From: an uncultured Lactobacillus sp.
Lineage (GTDB): Bacteria; Bacillota; Bacilli; Lactobacillales; Lactobacillaceae
DNA: 64,000 bases
Reading direction: 5' to 3'
Assembly (NCBI GenBank): GCA_948500755.1
Contig: CAOOYH010000003.1
Span: 1 to 64,000 of the forward strand
Of the stretch, positions 62,133 through 64,000 are shown piece by piece. A program made the translations under genes and the position numbers. The first letter of the stretch is position 1. Every line of letters begins with the position of its first letter. The notes beneath the pieces were generated by a model. It was not told where the DNA came from and searched no databases. It saw only the letters and a program-made list of their open reading frames with translations.

Positions 62133-63200
62133 CTATTTCAAATCAATTGTTAAATCAAATGTTTTATCCATCGACTCATTATCCTCATCTTGAGAAGATG
62201 CATCAAATTTCATTCTAATACTCTTTAAAGATGAAGTTGAAGATAACTTCTGGATTGGAAGAGTGATAGTACCTGATTTTTTAATACCGTCATTAATATC
62301 GCCATCCCAGTCTTCCATACTATCAGCTTCATGTTGTTCGCCATTAGAATAACTGTATGTTCCTTGAGTAGGATAAATGGAAATATCATCAGCAGCTTTA
62401 ACAGACATGTAAATTTTGGCAAAACCATGAATGGTAAACTTTCCATCATTTGCAGAATCATATTTATATGGTTTAGCAGTTTGATAAATCACAATTTTAT
62501 TGATCTTTACATCTCCGCCATCCCAAGAATGATCAGTATAGTTAACACGATAAGTTTTTATAGCTTTAATCTTATAACTCTTATAGTCAACTTTTAATGA
62601 ATGATTATCTGAACTAGAACTTTGATGGCTATCAAAGGAATTGTTATTTGAAGAATCTCGGAAACTCCCATCTGTCAAAATAAAGAACCCCATTGAGAGT
62701 ACTAGTACTGAAAGAACAATAATTACCCAAGTAGATGGCGTTTTATACCATGGCTTTGAATTATCATTGGTTGAGTTATTAACTGCAGTTTGATTACTTT
62801 CTTCAGTTATATCTTGATAGGGATGCTTGCTATAGCCAGCTTTTCCCCAGGTACACCCAATGGCATATATGATCATCAATACCACTCCATAGATAGTAGC
62901 ATCGCTGTAATCTAACATTGCAGCATAAAAAGCATTCAATCCAATTACTACAAAAAAGATTACTTTAACTATCAATTCTGCTTTTTTATTTGGGGTTTTC
63001 TTTAAAGTTACAAAATACCAAATGGCTAATCCAATTGCCCAAGCTCCATAAAAGTATAAAAATTGTTGGAATTGTCTTACTTTACCAACCCACGCTATGC
63101 CCAAAAGTGATTGAGAATAACCTAAAATTCCAATAGCAAAGAGTGCCAGAAGAATCGCTCCCACCAATCTCCTAACATTTAAGCTGTTATTTTGCTTCAT
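62133..63200 (-). CDS. Membrane protein with C-terminal extracellular beta domain
   Basis: A 355-residue protein of unknown function. The ATG at 63200 has GGAGG upstream. Four helices lie at about 12-30, 38-58, 66-84 and 88-105, a fifth at about 152-172, and then a Ser/Asn-rich linker and a folded outer domain (about 200-355) with an aromatic and Asp-rich beta pattern. It may present a surface-sensing domain. It precedes the DUF4767 lipoprotein gene by a dozen bases and probably shares its transcript. Confidence 0.72.
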   Translation of the reverse strand: MKQNNSLNVRRLVGAILLALFAIGILGYSQSLLGIAWVGKVRQFQQFLYFYGAWAIGLAIWYFVTLKKTPNKKAELIVKVIFFVVIGLNAFYAAMLDYSDATIYGVVLMIIYAIGCTWGKAGYSKHPYQDITEESNQTAVNNSTNDNSKPWYKTPSTWVIIVLSVLVLSMGFFILTDGSFRDSSNNNSFDSHQSSSSDNHSLKVDYKSYKIKAIKTYRVNYTDHSWDGGDVKINKIVIYQTAKPYKYDSANDGKFTIHGFAKIYMSVKAADDISIYPTQGTYSYSNGEQHEADSMEDWDGDINDGIKKSGTITLPIQKLSSTSSLKSIRMKFDASSQDEDNESMDKTFDLTIDLK

Positions 63201-63362
63201 TCTTATTCCTCCATAATACTTATAAATAAACAGTTTAATTATAAAACAAAAAGTTATAGCATTCACTATAACTTTTTAGACCTCGTTTCGTAATTTTTAT
63301 AGTAGATGAGTCTTTTTATGATAAGCTATTAACGGTATTTTAAGGAAGGAGCATCATCCCCT

Positions 63363-63983
63363 ATGACCAGTAAAGATATTGAAAATCTAGAACAAGCAGA
63401 TCAATTAATGTTTGATCTTGCTAAGAGCACTACCCCTAAAGACGATATTCTAAAAGTAGCTCAACTACTAAAAGAAGCTGGCGTATTACAAGATACAAGC
63501 GATGATTTAAAAACTATTGTAGCTGCCTACAATCAAGACGCACAAACCGAAATTAAAAAAGCTCTTCGCCGAAAAATGCGAACAACCGTCACCTTAAATC
63601 TCTCAGCACTCACGCCTTATTTAAATAATTCAGATCCCGACATAAGCGCCATCGTTACAGACACCTTAGACAACTTCAAACAATATGGCCAAATAGTTCT
63701 CAGATTCAATGAGAAAAAAGCTACTTGGCAAACCGAAAAAAGTACTGCAGATTATCAACAACTCTTCTCTAACTTAGATAATCGCCGTACTAACATCCAT
63801 AACGCTTGCATCGACAACATCAATATCCTTAATCGTTTAATTGTCGATGGGACTCCTTTTGCTACTTGGGACAACCCCAACATTACGCAAATCAAAGAAA
63901 TACCCCGCAGCGATATTGGTAATGCGATTTTGGAGTTGTGTGTTAGGAAGTTGATTAATAATGATCAACAAGTATTGAAATGA
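63363..63983 (+). CDS. Hypothetical helical protein
   Basis: A 206-residue soluble protein without recognised domain. It is mostly helical, acidic at the N-terminus and basic near residues 65-72 (KKALRRKMRTTV). AAGGAAGGAG lies 11 bases before the ATG. It is divergent from the preceding membrane-protein gene. Its stop is inside the window, so the gene is complete. Confidence 0.65.
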   Translation: MTSKDIENLEQADQLMFDLAKSTTPKDDILKVAQLLKEAGVLQDTSDDLKTIVAAYNQDAQTEIKKALRRKMRTTVTLNLSALTPYLNNSDPDISAIVTDTLDNFKQYGQIVLRFNEKKATWQTEKSTADYQQLFSNLDNRRTNIHNACIDNINILNRLIVDGTPFATWDNPNITQIKEIPRSDIGNAILELCVRKLINNDQQVLK

Positions 63984-64000
63984 TTAGAAATAATTTTCAA

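Overview
The window looks like chromosome of a low-GC Lactobacillus, most likely the gasseri/johnsonii group. The reasons are the AT-rich sequence, strong AGGAGG-type ribosome sites, T-box control, a rich peptidase set (PepD, PepT, PepI), a purine transdeoxyribosylase, and above all the order cbsT1-cbsT2-bile salt hydrolase, an arrangement known from L. johnsonii and L. acidophilus strains. I see no rRNA, tRNA, CRISPR array, insertion sequence or prophage.

Layout. 0-7.7 kb: serS with a Ser T-box leader, a GNAT/TVP38 pair, a hydrolase with an RRNPP-like regulator, ptd, an aldehyde dehydrogenase with a likely CcpA site, and a zinc-ribbon membrane protein. 7.9-14.4 kb: a TetR-MMPL exporter operon whose pump carries two long heptad-repeat arrays, then corA and a catalytically dead beta-lactamase-fold protein. 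14.5-20 kb: a Ugp-type ABC importer operon with a metallo-beta-lactamase-fold hydrolase inserted between permease and binding protein. 20-28.6 kb: pepD, a surface nuclease, the operon pepT-DUF3290-DUF421-SIR2-like-exonuclease, pnuC and a PAS protein. 28.7-35 kb: an ABC transporter, pepI and the conjugated bile salt operon. 35-38 kb: two PepSY paralogues flank a divergent MarR/GNAT and DUF1304 unit that share a perfect palindromic operator. 38-43.4 kb: efp, coaA, an SGNH esterase, and an amino-acid ABC operon behind an unusual T-box leader with two antiterminator/terminator modules. 43.4-50.7 kb: helD, a matrixin-type protease, a histidine phosphatase, an orphan BceAB-like pair and a DUF4145 protein. 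50.7-58.3 kb: cell-surface proteins (TcaA-like, nuclease with two small SHIYH-domain proteins, NERD protein, dead amidase, serine hydrolase). 58.3-64 kb: a VirD4/TraG-like gene interrupted by an in-frame stop, galU, a DUF4767 lipoprotein whose natural start reads ATA, and two uncharacterised proteins.

The strongest unusual signals are the two-module T-box with an 11-bp long-range pairing that encloses module 1; the heptad arrays of the MMPL pump; three proteins with recognisable enzyme folds but lost catalytic residues (beta-lactamase, amidase_2 and SIR2 folds); the nonsense codon in the VirD4-like gene; and the ATA start. All assignments come from reading the sequence; no database search was run.
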